DNA of 64,000 bases from Acidimicrobiales bacterium. GTDB lineage: Bacteria > Actinomycetota > Acidimicrobiia > Acidimicrobiales > SZUA-35. The stretch covers positions 1 through 64,000 of the forward strand of contig JAHDBV010000018.1 in the NCBI GenBank assembly GCA_020630195.1, given 5' to 3'. The notes under the pieces were generated by a model. That model saw only the letters and a program-made list of their open reading frames with translations. It was not told the origin of the DNA and searched no databases. Shown piece by piece: positions 49,737 to 58,128 of this stretch. How positions within the stretch are numbered: the stretch's first letter is position 1; each line of letters begins with the position of its first letter. A program made the position numbers and the translations under genes.

Positions 49737-51000
49737 GGGCCCGCCGCCGCCGGTCGATCTGCGGGATCCGGCCGTGTTCGCCCAGGGGATCCCACACGAC
49801 CTCTTCGCCGAACTGCGGGCCACGCCCGGCCTGCACTGGTCGCCGCAGCACGATGGCGACCGGGGCTTCTGGTCGGTCACCCGACTGGCCGAGGTCGTCG
49901 AGGTGTCCCGGGACCCGGCCACGTACTCCTCGGAGGTGGGCCACATCCAGATGTACGACATCGAGGAGGACTGCCTCGCGGCCCGGGCCTCGATGATCGA
50001 CCTCGATCCGCCGGTGCACACCCGTCTGCGCCGCCTCGTGTCCTCGGCGTTCACGCCACGCCACGTGCAGGGCTATCGCGAAGCGATCCGTCGCCGTGTC
50101 CGGGCCACGCTCGATCGGCTCGAGGTCGACGGCGGCGGCGACTGGGTCGATCTCGTCGCCGCACCGATCCCCATCGGGGTGATCTGCGATCTGATGGGTG
50201 TGCCGGAGGCGGATCACGGGTATCTGATCGAGTTGTCCGACCACCTCGTGGCCGGGACCTCGAGCGAGCCGCTCCCCGCCGACGCCTACGGCAACACGAC
50301 CGACCTGCGGCTCCTGCCGTTCAACTCGCCGGCGGCGTCCGCGATGTCGGCCTACGCGGATGCCCACGCCGCCCGACTCCGGGAGCGTCCCGGCGACGAT
50401 CTGTCATCGCAGCTGCTCGCCGCGGAGATCGACGGCGAGGCGCTGAGCCCGGAGGAGTTCGCGAACTTCTTCCGCCTCATGATCTTCGCCGGCAACGAGA
50501 CGACCCGGTCGGCCATGTCGCACCTCGCCATGCACGCCCGGGCCTTCCCCGACGCCTTCGGCGCCGTGGCCGCCGACCGCGAACTGCTCGGGGCACTCGC
50601 CGAGGAGATCGTCCGCTACTCGTCGCCGATCCTCTACTTCCGCCGCACGGTGACCCGTGCGACCGAGCTCGGAGGCACCACGCTCGCCGCCGGCGACAAG
50701 GTCGTCATGTGGTACGCCTCGGCCAACTTCGACGACGCCGCCTTCGACGCACCACTCGAGTTCCGTGTCGATCGACCGCCGACGCCGATCCACAGCGCCT
50801 TCGGCGGCGGAGGTGCGCACTTCTGCCTCGGCGCCAGCCTGGCCCGGCTCGAACTCGTCGAGCTGCTCGACGAGATGTTCGACCGGGGACTCGAGCTCGA
50901 CCACGGGACCCCGACCCATGTCGATTCGAACTTCGTGAACGGCATCGAGCATCTGCCGGTGACCGTGACCCGCTCATCCGACCACCGGAGCACACCATGA
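49726..51000 (+). CDS. Cytochrome P450 (second of a paralogous pair)
   Basis: A 424-residue P450. I-helix MIFAGNETTRSAMSH, ExxR region EEIVRYSSPILYFRRT and heme loop SAFGGGGAHFCLGASLAR are intact. GNTTDLRLLPFNSPA is shared with the P450 at 48247. The GTG start at 49726 lies inside the ferredoxin gene with GAGG seven bases upstream. The stop overlaps the acyl-CoA dehydrogenase ATG. The pair may act on successive oxidations of the same molecule or form distinct substrate ranges. Confidence 0.92.
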   Translation: MAAEGPPPPVDLRDPAVFAQGIPHDLFAELRATPGLHWSPQHDGDRGFWSVTRLAEVVEVSRDPATYSSEVGHIQMYDIEEDCLAARASMIDLDPPVHTRLRRLVSSAFTPRHVQGYREAIRRRVRATLDRLEVDGGGDWVDLVAAPIPIGVICDLMGVPEADHGYLIELSDHLVAGTSSEPLPADAYGNTTDLRLLPFNSPAASAMSAYADAHAARLRERPGDDLSSQLLAAEIDGEALSPEEFANFFRLMIFAGNETTRSAMSHLAMHARAFPDAFGAVAADRELLGALAEEIVRYSSPILYFRRTVTRATELGGTTLAAGDKVVMWYASANFDDAAFDAPLEFRVDRPPTPIHSAFGGGGAHFCLGASLARLELVELLDEMFDRGLELDHGTPTHVDSNFVNGIEHLPVTVTRSSDHRSTP

Positions 51001-52196
51001 CCTGGGATCTGACCGACGACCAGAAGCGCATCCGCGACGAGGCCCGGGCGCTCGCCCGGGAGGTCATCGCCCCCCGGGCGGCCGAGGTCGATGCCTCCGA
51101 GCAGTACCCGTGGGACAACGTCGAGGCGCTCCGCGACGCCGGCTTCACCGGCATGACGATCCCGACCGACGTCGGCGGACCCGGGCGTTCGTTCCTCGAC
51201 GCCGTGCTCGTCGTCGAGGAGATGGCGAAGGTGTGCGGAGTGACGGGACGCATCGCCGTCGAAGCCAACATGGGGGCGATCTCGGCCGTGATGGCCTACG
51301 GCACCGAGTCGCAGCGCAAGCTCGCCGCCGATCTCGTCCTCCACGGGGACAAGCCGGCGATCTGCATCACCGAACCCGAGGCCGGCAGCGCGGCGTCGCA
51401 GATGACGACGCGGGCCGATCGGCGCGGCGATCGCTTCGTGCTCAACGGGACCAAGCACTGGATCACCGGCGGCGGTGTGAGTCGCCTGCATCTGATCTTC
51501 GCCCGGGTGTTCGCCGAGGACGGCACACCCGAGGGCATCGGTGGGTTCCTCGCCGTGCGGGACGAGACCCCGGGACTCGTGTTCGGTCATCGGGAGCCGA
51601 CGATGGGCCTCCGCGGGATCCCGGAGATGGAGGTCCGGTTCGAGGACATGGTGGTCGAGCCGGAGATGGTCGTGCTTCCGCCGTCCGGCTTCCGCCGGGG
51701 TTTCGCCGATCTGATGAACGCCTACAACGCGCAACGTGTCGGGGCCGGCACCGTCGCGCTCGGCCTCGCCGCCGGAGCGCAGGACCTGGCGATCGACTTC
51801 GCGAAGGAGCGGGAGCAGTTCGACCGCCCGATCGCGGAGTTCCAGGGACTCCAGTGGATGCTCGCCGACAACTCCGTGAAGTTGGAGGCGGCCCGGAGCC
51901 TGACCTATCGGGCGGCCGAGAGCCGGGGTCCGAACGACTCGCCGTTCCCCGATCCCACACTCGCGGCGCAGGCCAAGATCTTCACCGCCGAGGCGGCGAT
52001 CGGTGTGGTGAGTGATGCCCTCCAGGTGTTCGGGGCCGCCGGGTACAGCCGGCGCAACCCGCTCGAGCGGATGTACCGCGACGTGCGCATGTTCACGATC
52101 GGCGGGGGCACGGCCCAGATCCTGCGCACCGTCGTCGCGAGCCGGGTGCTGGACATGAAGCTCCCGCAGACCCGCGACGGCCATGTCGGCCGCTGA
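50997..52196 (+). CDS. Acyl-CoA dehydrogenase
   Basis: A 399-residue acyl-CoA dehydrogenase of normal length. CITEPEAGSAASQMTTRADRRGD and FVLNGTKHWITGGG are the FAD/substrate motifs, MGLRGIPEMEVRFEDMVVEPEMVV is the beta domain, and FGAAGYSRRNPLERMYRDVRMFTIGGGTAQILR is the C-terminal signature. The MCAD-type catalytic Glu site is Gly (GGGT), so catalysis may use a Glu at another position, as in isovaleryl-CoA dehydrogenase. ATGA overlap joins it to the P450. It overlaps the next hydrolase gene by 14 bases. Confidence 0.9.
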   Translation: MTWDLTDDQKRIRDEARALAREVIAPRAAEVDASEQYPWDNVEALRDAGFTGMTIPTDVGGPGRSFLDAVLVVEEMAKVCGVTGRIAVEANMGAISAVMAYGTESQRKLAADLVLHGDKPAICITEPEAGSAASQMTTRADRRGDRFVLNGTKHWITGGGVSRLHLIFARVFAEDGTPEGIGGFLAVRDETPGLVFGHREPTMGLRGIPEMEVRFEDMVVEPEMVVLPPSGFRRGFADLMNAYNAQRVGAGTVALGLAAGAQDLAIDFAKEREQFDRPIAEFQGLQWMLADNSVKLEAARSLTYRAAESRGPNDSPFPDPTLAAQAKIFTAEAAIGVVSDALQVFGAAGYSRRNPLERMYRDVRMFTIGGGTAQILRTVVASRVLDMKLPQTRDGHVGR

Positions 52197-52983
52197 CCCA
52201 CGCTGGCTGGACCGGGCCGACGGGCCCCATGCCTGGCGGGAGGCGGGCACCGGCGCGCCGGTGGTCTTCCTGCACGGCCTCGGCGGCACCCGCGGATCGT
52301 GGAACCCACAGATCGAGGCACTCGCCGACCGGTTCCGCTGCATCGCCTGGGACATGCCCGGCTACGGCGCCGCGGCACCGCTCGATCCGCTCAGCTACGC
52401 CGGCGTCGCCGACCGGCTGGTGGGCCTGCTCGATCACCTGGGTCTCGACCGGGTCGATCTCGTGGGGCTGTCGTTCGGCGGCATGCACGCCCTGCACACC
52501 ACCCTCGCCCATCCCGACCGCGTGCGCCGCATGGTGCTGTGCTCGACCAGTCCGGCGTTCGGCATGGACGGCACCGACCCGGCCGAATGGAAGGCGTCGC
52601 GGCTCGAAGCGATCGACACCGGCGCGACACCCGCCGATCTCGCCGAGCCGGTGCTCGACGCGATCGCCGGGCGCCCGCTCGATCCCGGGATCCGAGCCGA
52701 CCTGATCGACGCCTTCGCCCGGATCCCGACCGACGGCTTCCGGGCCGCCGTCGAGTGTCTCCCGACCAATGACGTGCGAGGCCGGCTCCACGAGATCCCG
52801 CACCCCACCGCCGTGGTCGTGGGTGCACACGACACCGAGACGCCCGTTGCCTACGCTCAGGTGCTCGCCGATGGCCTGCCCCACGCCGAGCTCACCATCC
52901 TCCCCGGGATCGGACACCTCAGCCCGTCCGAAGATCCCGCCGCCGTCAACGCCGTCATCGCCGACCACCTGGAGCGACCGTGA
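52183..52983 (+). CDS. Alpha/beta hydrolase (3-oxoadipate enol-lactonase-like)
   Basis: A 266-residue hydrolase. VVFLHGLGGTRGSWNPQIEAL and IAWDMPGYGAA resemble PcaD-type lactonases and meta-cleavage hydrolases. The nucleophile elbow is GLSFGGMHA (Ser). The acid lies near GAHDTETP and the His in GIGHLSPSEDP. ATG 52183 lies inside the preceding gene; the stop overlaps the next gene. A lactone, ester or vinylogous C-C bond in the catabolic pathway is the probable target. Confidence 0.85.
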   Translation: MSAADPRWLDRADGPHAWREAGTGAPVVFLHGLGGTRGSWNPQIEALADRFRCIAWDMPGYGAAAPLDPLSYAGVADRLVGLLDHLGLDRVDLVGLSFGGMHALHTTLAHPDRVRRMVLCSTSPAFGMDGTDPAEWKASRLEAIDTGATPADLAEPVLDAIAGRPLDPGIRADLIDAFARIPTDGFRAAVECLPTNDVRGRLHEIPHPTAVVVGAHDTETPVAYAQVLADGLPHAELTILPGIGHLSPSEDPAAVNAVIADHLERP

Positions 52984-54182
52984 TCGACACCGCCGCCACC
53001 GACGCCATCCTCACACCATCGCGCCGAGCCCTCGTCGAGCGGATGGCCGAGCTCGGTCCCGCGATCGCCAAGCGCGCCACGGCCCATGACGACGCCGCCG
53101 AGTTCCCCCACGACAACTGGACCGACTTCACCGACGCCGGCATGTTGGGGTTGTGCATCCCGGAGGTCGACGGTGGCCTCGGCGCCGACTTCGTCGGCTA
53201 TGCCCTCGTGAGCGAGGAACTCGGTCGTCACTGCGCCGGCACGGCGCTCACGTTCAACATGCACATCGCCACCACGCTGCTGACGGGCCAGATCGCGGAC
53301 GACATGGATCTCTCCGACGCCGAACGGGCGCTGCTGCACGAGCGTCGTGCGGGATTGCGGGCCGGGGTCGTCGAGCGTGGGGTGATCCACTCCCAGCCGT
53401 TCTCCGAGGGCAACAAGGCCGGTGCCACCGAGGGGTTCTCGACGACGGCGACGCAGGTCGACGGCGGCTACCGGGTGAACGGTCGGAAGATCTTCGCCTC
53501 GTTGTCCGGCGGCGCACACATCAACAACGTGGCCTGCATGGTCCCCGGTGACGACCGGATCCGTCTGCTCGGTGTGCCGGCGGATGCCGAGGGTGTGGTG
53601 CTCGAAGGCACCTGGGATCCGCTCGGCATGCGGGCGACCGACTCCCGGACGCTCGTCATGCACGACGTGTTCGTGCCGGCCGAGCACGAGTGGATCCCGC
53701 CCGGCCTGTTCGACCAGGCGGCGCAGCGCTGGCCGTACTTCTACATGACCCTGTCGTTCAGCTATCTCGGTCTGATGCGGGCCATCGTCGACGCCACCCA
53801 GGAGTACCTCCGCGGCGACGGCTCCCCGAACGCCCGGCGGGACCATCCGATCAAGCAGCAGGGATGGGCGCAGATGGTGCTGCGCTACGAGATGGCCCAG
53901 GCCCTCTGCTACCGCGTGCTCGCCGAGGTGTCGGTCGATCCCTCACCCGCGGCGGTTCGACGGGCCATGGCCTCGATGGTGACCACGATGGAGACCGCCC
54001 CCGAGCTCGCCTCGACCGCCCTGCGGGTCTGCGGCGGTCGGTCGTTGCTGCGCCCGTCGGCCCTCGAGCGCCACTATCGGGACGCCCGATGTGGGGCGAC
54101 GATGTTGCCGTGGAGTGTCGAGGTGTGTCTGGAGCGTCTCGGACGGGCCGAGCTGTACGACGCCGACGCAACGCCCGCCTGA
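52980..54182 (+). CDS. Acyl-CoA dehydrogenase (divergent subunit)
   Basis: A 400-residue acyl-CoA dehydrogenase-fold protein more divergent than the one at 50997. LCIPEVDGGLGADFVGYALVSEELGRHC is the N-terminal helical domain. HSQPFSEGNKAGATEGFSTTATQ replaces the usual TEP-x-AGSD signature, and YRVNGRKIFASLSGGA is the beta domain. Its C-terminus LRPSALERHYRDARCGATMLPW lacks a Glu-Gly-Thr motif. It could be a partner subunit of the other dehydrogenase (steroid FadE pairs form alpha2beta2) or act on an unusual substrate. GTGA overlap with the hydrolase gene. Confidence 0.82.
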   Translation: MIDTAATDAILTPSRRALVERMAELGPAIAKRATAHDDAAEFPHDNWTDFTDAGMLGLCIPEVDGGLGADFVGYALVSEELGRHCAGTALTFNMHIATTLLTGQIADDMDLSDAERALLHERRAGLRAGVVERGVIHSQPFSEGNKAGATEGFSTTATQVDGGYRVNGRKIFASLSGGAHINNVACMVPGDDRIRLLGVPADAEGVVLEGTWDPLGMRATDSRTLVMHDVFVPAEHEWIPPGLFDQAAQRWPYFYMTLSFSYLGLMRAIVDATQEYLRGDGSPNARRDHPIKQQGWAQMVLRYEMAQALCYRVLAEVSVDPSPAAVRRAMASMVTTMETAPELASTALRVCGGRSLLRPSALERHYRDARCGATMLPWSVEVCLERLGRAELYDADATPA

Positions 54183-54218
54183 TCGTGGCCTCCCCGACAC
54201 CCCACCACGGATGCTGAC

Positions 54219-54896
54219 GTGGCAGCGCTCGGCGTCCGCGCGGTCGAGCTCGGTTCCGTGCGACTGCCGGCAGCCCACCCACGCGCCGCTGACGGTCGCT
54301 GCGTCATCCGATCGTTCCTCATCGAGCACCCCGACGGCCTGATCCTGGTCGACACCGGCGTCGGCCGTGGACATCCGGTCATCGACGAGTTGTACGCGCC
54401 CGAGGTCGACGATCTCGTGGCGGCACTGCACCGCCACGACGTCGACGAGCGTGACGTCGTGCTGGTCGTGAACTCGCACCTGCACTTCGACCACTGCGGC
54501 CAGAACGACCGGTTCCCCGGCGTGCCGGTCGCCGTGACGGCCGAGGAGGTCGAGGCCGCGACCGAGGACTTCTACACGGTGCCCGAATGGGCGCACCTGG
54601 AGCCCGGCCGTCGGCGTCTCGTCGTCGATGGGGAGGAACTGGCGCCCGGCGTCACCGTCGCCCACACGCCGGGCCACACACCCGGCCACCTCTCGGTGGT
54701 CGTGGACACGCCGGCGGGTCGGGTGCTCGTGGCGGGGCAGTGCTGCCACACCGCCGAGGAGTTCGATGCGGGGTCGCCGGCGCTCGGCGACATGCACACC
54801 GAGGAGTGGCACGGCCACGGCGTGGCCAGCCTGGCCCGCTTGCGGGCGCTCGGCCCGGCCCGCCTCCTGCTCGCCCACGACGCCCGCACGATCTGA
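54219..54896 (+). CDS. Metallo-beta-lactamase-fold hydrolase
   Basis: A 225-residue metallohydrolase. VLVVNSHLHFDHCGQN gives the HxHxDH zinc motif, VAHTPGHTPGHL the third His, and LLLAHDARTI the last His. The bridging-metal Asp position (usually GD) reads GQ in VLVAGQCCHTAEEF. It is in the lactonase-like group that includes AHL lactonases and N-acyl hydrolases. GTG 54219 lies 36 bases after the dehydrogenase stop and ends the long operon. A hairpin follows. The substrate is unknown. Confidence 0.85.
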   Translation: MAALGVRAVELGSVRLPAAHPRAADGRCVIRSFLIEHPDGLILVDTGVGRGHPVIDELYAPEVDDLVAALHRHDVDERDVVLVVNSHLHFDHCGQNDRFPGVPVAVTAEEVEAATEDFYTVPEWAHLEPGRRRLVVDGEELAPGVTVAHTPGHTPGHLSVVVDTPAGRVLVAGQCCHTAEEFDAGSPALGDMHTEEWHGHGVASLARLRALGPARLLLAHDARTI

Positions 54897-54902
54897 GCGG
54901 CC

Positions 54903-54920
54903 GTGGGTCGTTGTACCCAC
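54903..54920 (+). terminator. Putative terminator hairpin after the amine/P450 operon
   Basis: GTGGGT, six-base loop CGTTGT, ACCCAC form a perfect six-base stem beginning 7 bases after the stop codon at 54896. No U-tract follows. The 131-base gap to the MscS gene holds no other clear structure or promoter. Confidence 0.4.
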
Positions 54921-55027
54921 CCATCCTGGGGGCGTGTGGGCCCTCGGACTCACAGACGGGTCCGAGGCGCCGATCGGAGTGCCACCTCAGTGAGCCCGGA
55001 CCCGCCGGCTCGGAAAGGCAGTGCGTC

Positions 55028-55852
55028 ATGGACGCCGTACTCGACTGGCTCGGTGAAAACGGGCCGACCTACCTCATCCGGATCATCGGTGCGATCGCCG
55101 TGTTCTGGATCGGTCGCATCATCGCGAACAAGCTCGCCGGTCTCGCCGAGCGGGCGATGGCCAAGGGCAAGATGGACGCCACCCTCGCCGGCTTCCTCGG
55201 TTCGATCCTGCGGGCGATCCTCCTCGCCCTCGTCGTGATCGCGGCGCTCGGCACCCTCGGGATCGAGACCACCAGCTTCGCCGCCATCATCGCCGCCGCC
55301 GGCCTGGCCATCGGCCTGGCACTGCAGGGCACCCTCGCCAACTTCGCCTCGGGTGTGATGCTGCTGCTCTTCAAGCCGTACAAGGCCGGTGACCTCGTCG
55401 AGGTCGGCGGCGTGCTGGGTGTCGTGGACGAGCTGCAGGTGTTCAACACCATGCTCACGACGCCCGACCACAAGCAGGTGATCATGCCGAACTCGCATGT
55501 CACGGCCGGGCCGATCACGAACCTGTCGGGCAAGGGCGCCCTGCGTGTCGATCTCGTCGCGGGCATCGGCTACGACGACGACCTGCTCCAGGCCAAGGCG
55601 ATCTTCAACGAGATCGTCTCGTCCCATCCGAAGGTGCTGGCCGAACCCGCACCGGAGGTGTCGGTGATGGAGTTGGGCGACAACAGCGTGAACTTCGCCG
55701 TGCGCCCCTACGCCACGGTCGAGGACTACTGGGACGTCTATTTCGACGTGACCGAGCAGATCAAGCTGCGCCTCGACGCCGCCGGCATCTCGATCCCGTA
55801 CCCGCAGCGGGACGTGCACGTCATCCACAGCGACGAGGTCGCCCCGAGCTGA
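55028..55852 (+). CDS. mscS: Small-conductance mechanosensitive channel (MscS family)
   Basis: A 274-residue inner-membrane channel close to E. coli MscS in size. Three hydrophobic helices: residues about 12-32 and 60-85, then the Gly/Ala-rich pore helix FAAIIAAAGLAIGLALQGTLANFASGVMLLLF, followed by FKPYKAGDLVEVGGVLGVV of the beta domain and PHSxV-type VIMPNSHVTAGPITN. It releases solutes on hypo-osmotic shock. ATG 55028 with AAAGG upstream. It stands alone between the catabolic operons and is convergent with the PLP decarboxylase gene (14-base gap). Confidence 0.93.
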   Translation: MDAVLDWLGENGPTYLIRIIGAIAVFWIGRIIANKLAGLAERAMAKGKMDATLAGFLGSILRAILLALVVIAALGTLGIETTSFAAIIAAAGLAIGLALQGTLANFASGVMLLLFKPYKAGDLVEVGGVLGVVDELQVFNTMLTTPDHKQVIMPNSHVTAGPITNLSGKGALRVDLVAGIGYDDDLLQAKAIFNEIVSSHPKVLAEPAPEVSVMELGDNSVNFAVRPYATVEDYWDVYFDVTEQIKLRLDAAGISIPYPQRDVHVIHSDEVAPS

Positions 55853-55865
55853 TCGGCTCGGTTGC

Positions 55866-57215
55866 TCAGCTCGTCATGTCGGCGAGCAACGCCTCCAGGT
55901 CCGCCGGATCCGTACGCGGATTCACCACGCAGATCCGCAGACACATCTCTCCCCGCCATCGGGTCGGCACGACGAGTGCCGTGCCGGCCCGGGCGGTGCG
56001 CTCCGACCACGCCGTGTAGGCGTCCTCGTCCCAGCCGAGCCGGCGGAACAGCACCACCGACAACGTCGGCTCGAGCACCAGCTCGAGCCGTTCGTGCGTC
56101 CGGATGCGCTCGGCGACGTCGTGTGCGAGCCGCAGCGCCGTGTCGACCGCCTCGGCGTAGGCCCGGGTGCCGTTGGTGGCGAGTGAGAACCACAGCGGCA
56201 GGCCCCGCGCCCGGCGTGTGAGGTGCAGGGACAGGTCGGCCGGGTTGGCCTCGTCACGGTCGACGGCATCGAGGTAGGCCGCCTGCTGGGCATGGGCATG
56301 CGCCGCCATCGCCGGGTCCCGGTAGAGGATCGCGGCGCAGTCGTATGGCGCGAACAGCCACTTGTGCGGGTCGATCCCGAAGCTGTCGGCCCGCTCGATG
56401 CCGTCCAGCTCGCCGCGATGGGTCGTCGAGGCGAGTGCGCCGCCGCCGTAGGCCGCGTCGACGTGGAGCCACAGCCCGGTCCGCTCACACACCGAGGCGA
56501 TGCCGTCGAGATCGTCGACCACACCGGCGTTGGTCGTGCCGGCGGAGGTCACGACGGCCACCGGTTCGAGGTGTTCGCTCGCCTCGAGTGTCGATTCGAG
56601 GGCCTCGGCCGTCATCCGTCCGGTCTCGTCGGCGGGGACCCGGATCAGCTCGACGTCCATCACGCGGGCCACCACGTCGATCGATGCGTGTGCACCATCG
56701 GTCGCGAGCACCGCGAGCGGCCGGCCCGACGGCTCGTTGCGGTCCCTCCATCGGTGGCGAGCCGTGACGAGGGCGGCCAGATTCGCCGCGGTGCCTCCCG
56801 ACACGAAACAGCCGGCGGCCGTGGCCGGGAACCCGGCGAGATCCATGATCCAACGCAGGGCCTGGTTCTCCGCGGCGATCGCTCCGGCCCCGGCCTCCCA
56901 GTGCCCGGCGAAGATCGACGACGCCCCGACGACCATGTCGAACAGCACGGCGGCGATCGACGGTGCCGTCGGCACGTACGACAGCATCATCGGATCGTCG
57001 TTGGGGCGGCAGGCGGGCAGAAGGGTGTCGCGGAAGATGTCGAGTGCGGCATGGCCGCCGATGCCCTCGGGCGACACGGCGCCCTCGATCGCCGCGGCGA
57101 GCTCGGCGGCGTCCTTGGCGCCCCAGCGGGGATCCTTCGGCCGCTTCGCCCGCTCGGACGCGTAGTCGAGCACGGCGGCGGCGAGCTCGTCGAGGTCCGG
57201 GGTCCACTCGTGCAC
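55866..57215 (-). CDS. PLP-dependent group II decarboxylase (aromatic amino acid type)
   Basis: A 449-residue fold-type I decarboxylase. GCFVSGGTAANLAALVTAR binds PLP phosphate, VVTSAGTTNAGVVDDLDGIASVCERTGLWLHVDAAYGGG holds the ring-stacking and Asp residues, and SFGIDPHKWLFAPYDC contains the Schiff-base Lys. The sequence fits aromatic-L-amino-acid or tyrosine decarboxylases better than glutamate decarboxylase. AGGA is about 8 bases before GTG 57215. It follows the HpaD-like gene by 52 bases on the same strand, so tyramine or dopamine metabolism linked to homoprotocatechuate is suggested. Substrate specificity is inferred only. Confidence 0.87.
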   Translation of the reverse strand: MHEWTPDLDELAAAVLDYASERAKRPKDPRWGAKDAAELAAAIEGAVSPEGIGGHAALDIFRDTLLPACRPNDDPMMLSYVPTAPSIAAVLFDMVVGASSIFAGHWEAGAGAIAAENQALRWIMDLAGFPATAAGCFVSGGTAANLAALVTARHRWRDRNEPSGRPLAVLATDGAHASIDVVARVMDVELIRVPADETGRMTAEALESTLEASEHLEPVAVVTSAGTTNAGVVDDLDGIASVCERTGLWLHVDAAYGGGALASTTHRGELDGIERADSFGIDPHKWLFAPYDCAAILYRDPAMAAHAHAQQAAYLDAVDRDEANPADLSLHLTRRARGLPLWFSLATNGTRAYAEAVDTALRLAHDVAERIRTHERLELVLEPTLSVVLFRRLGWDEDAYTAWSERTARAGTALVVPTRWRGEMCLRICVVNPRTDPADLEALLADMTS

Positions 57216-57267
57216 GTCGGTCGTCCTTTCGTGACCGGCGGACCGGTCGGTTCCGGGCCCGGTGGGC

Positions 57268-58128
57268 TCAGACGTCGAACCAGAGATGGACCTGGCCCGT
57301 CCCGGCGACGGCCTCGTACTCGCCGTACTGGCGGCCGGCGCCCGTGAAGTCGGCACCGCCGAGGGCGCCGAGCATCGTCAGGTAGTGGCCGAATCGTCCC
57401 TCGGGTGCGTGCTGGCGGAACTCGGGCATGTAGTCGACCACGGCGCGGTGGTCGCCAGCGAGAAGTCGATCGATCACGTGGCGGTCGGCCGCCGCGGCCT
57501 CGGGGGTTCGCACATGCAGGTCGGGGTCGGCGCCCTCGTGCCGGCGGAACTCGCGGAGTGGCCAGAACCGGTGGCTGAGGCCGCCGGACGCGAGGATCAC
57601 GACGCGGCGATCGGACTCGGCCACGGCCCGGCCGAGGAGTTCGCCGAACAGGAGGAAGTCCTCCGGCAGGGCGGTCTGGCAGATCCCGGCCGAGACCCAC
57701 GCCTCGTCGCCCTGGAGGAACGGGAGCAGATTGACGGTGGGGTAGTGGACCGGGAGATACGGGTCGTCGATCGCGGTGATCCAGGTGTCGTCACGTCCGT
57801 CCGCGGTGGCGGCCCAGGCTTCGGCGAGGTCGCGGTCACCCGGCATGTCGTACGGCATCCGGCACATGCCACGAGGGAGCTCGTCGGAGGTGTAGAGACC
57901 CTCGCGACGATCGTGGCTGGCCACGATGTGTTCGATCGTGGTGAACCAGTGGGTGTCGATCACCACCACGGTGTCGATCCGACGTGTGTCGAACTCGGCC
58001 CGACGCATCTCGTGCAGACCCGAGAACAACGTCGTGTCCTCGCCGTCGTTCATCTCCCGCCGGACGTCCTCGGGGAGCACGAGCGGCGGGACGTGCGACA
58101 CGAGTGCGGCGCCGACGATCGCACCCAT
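57268..58128 (-). CDS. Class III extradiol dioxygenase (HpaD-like)
   Basis: A 286-residue LigB-type ring-cleavage dioxygenase. VSHVPPLV gives iron ligand His12, VVIDTHWFTTIEHI a second His and the catalytic partner, and ASGGLSHRFWP the active-site His. EGLYTSDELPRGMCRMPYDMPGDRDLA matches 3,4-dihydroxyphenylacetate (homoprotocatechuate) 2,3-dioxygenase. It would open an aromatic diol to a carboxymethyl-hydroxymuconate semialdehyde. TGATG overlap couples it to the upstream P450. HpaE- and HpaG-like genes lie on the other side of the MarR gene. Confidence 0.88.
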   Translation of the reverse strand: MGAIVGAALVSHVPPLVLPEDVRREMNDGEDTTLFSGLHEMRRAEFDTRRIDTVVVIDTHWFTTIEHIVASHDRREGLYTSDELPRGMCRMPYDMPGDRDLAEAWAATADGRDDTWITAIDDPYLPVHYPTVNLLPFLQGDEAWVSAGICQTALPEDFLLFGELLGRAVAESDRRVVILASGGLSHRFWPLREFRRHEGADPDLHVRTPEAAAADRHVIDRLLAGDHRAVVDYMPEFRQHAPEGRFGHYLTMLGALGGADFTGAGRQYGEYEAVAGTGQVHLWFDV

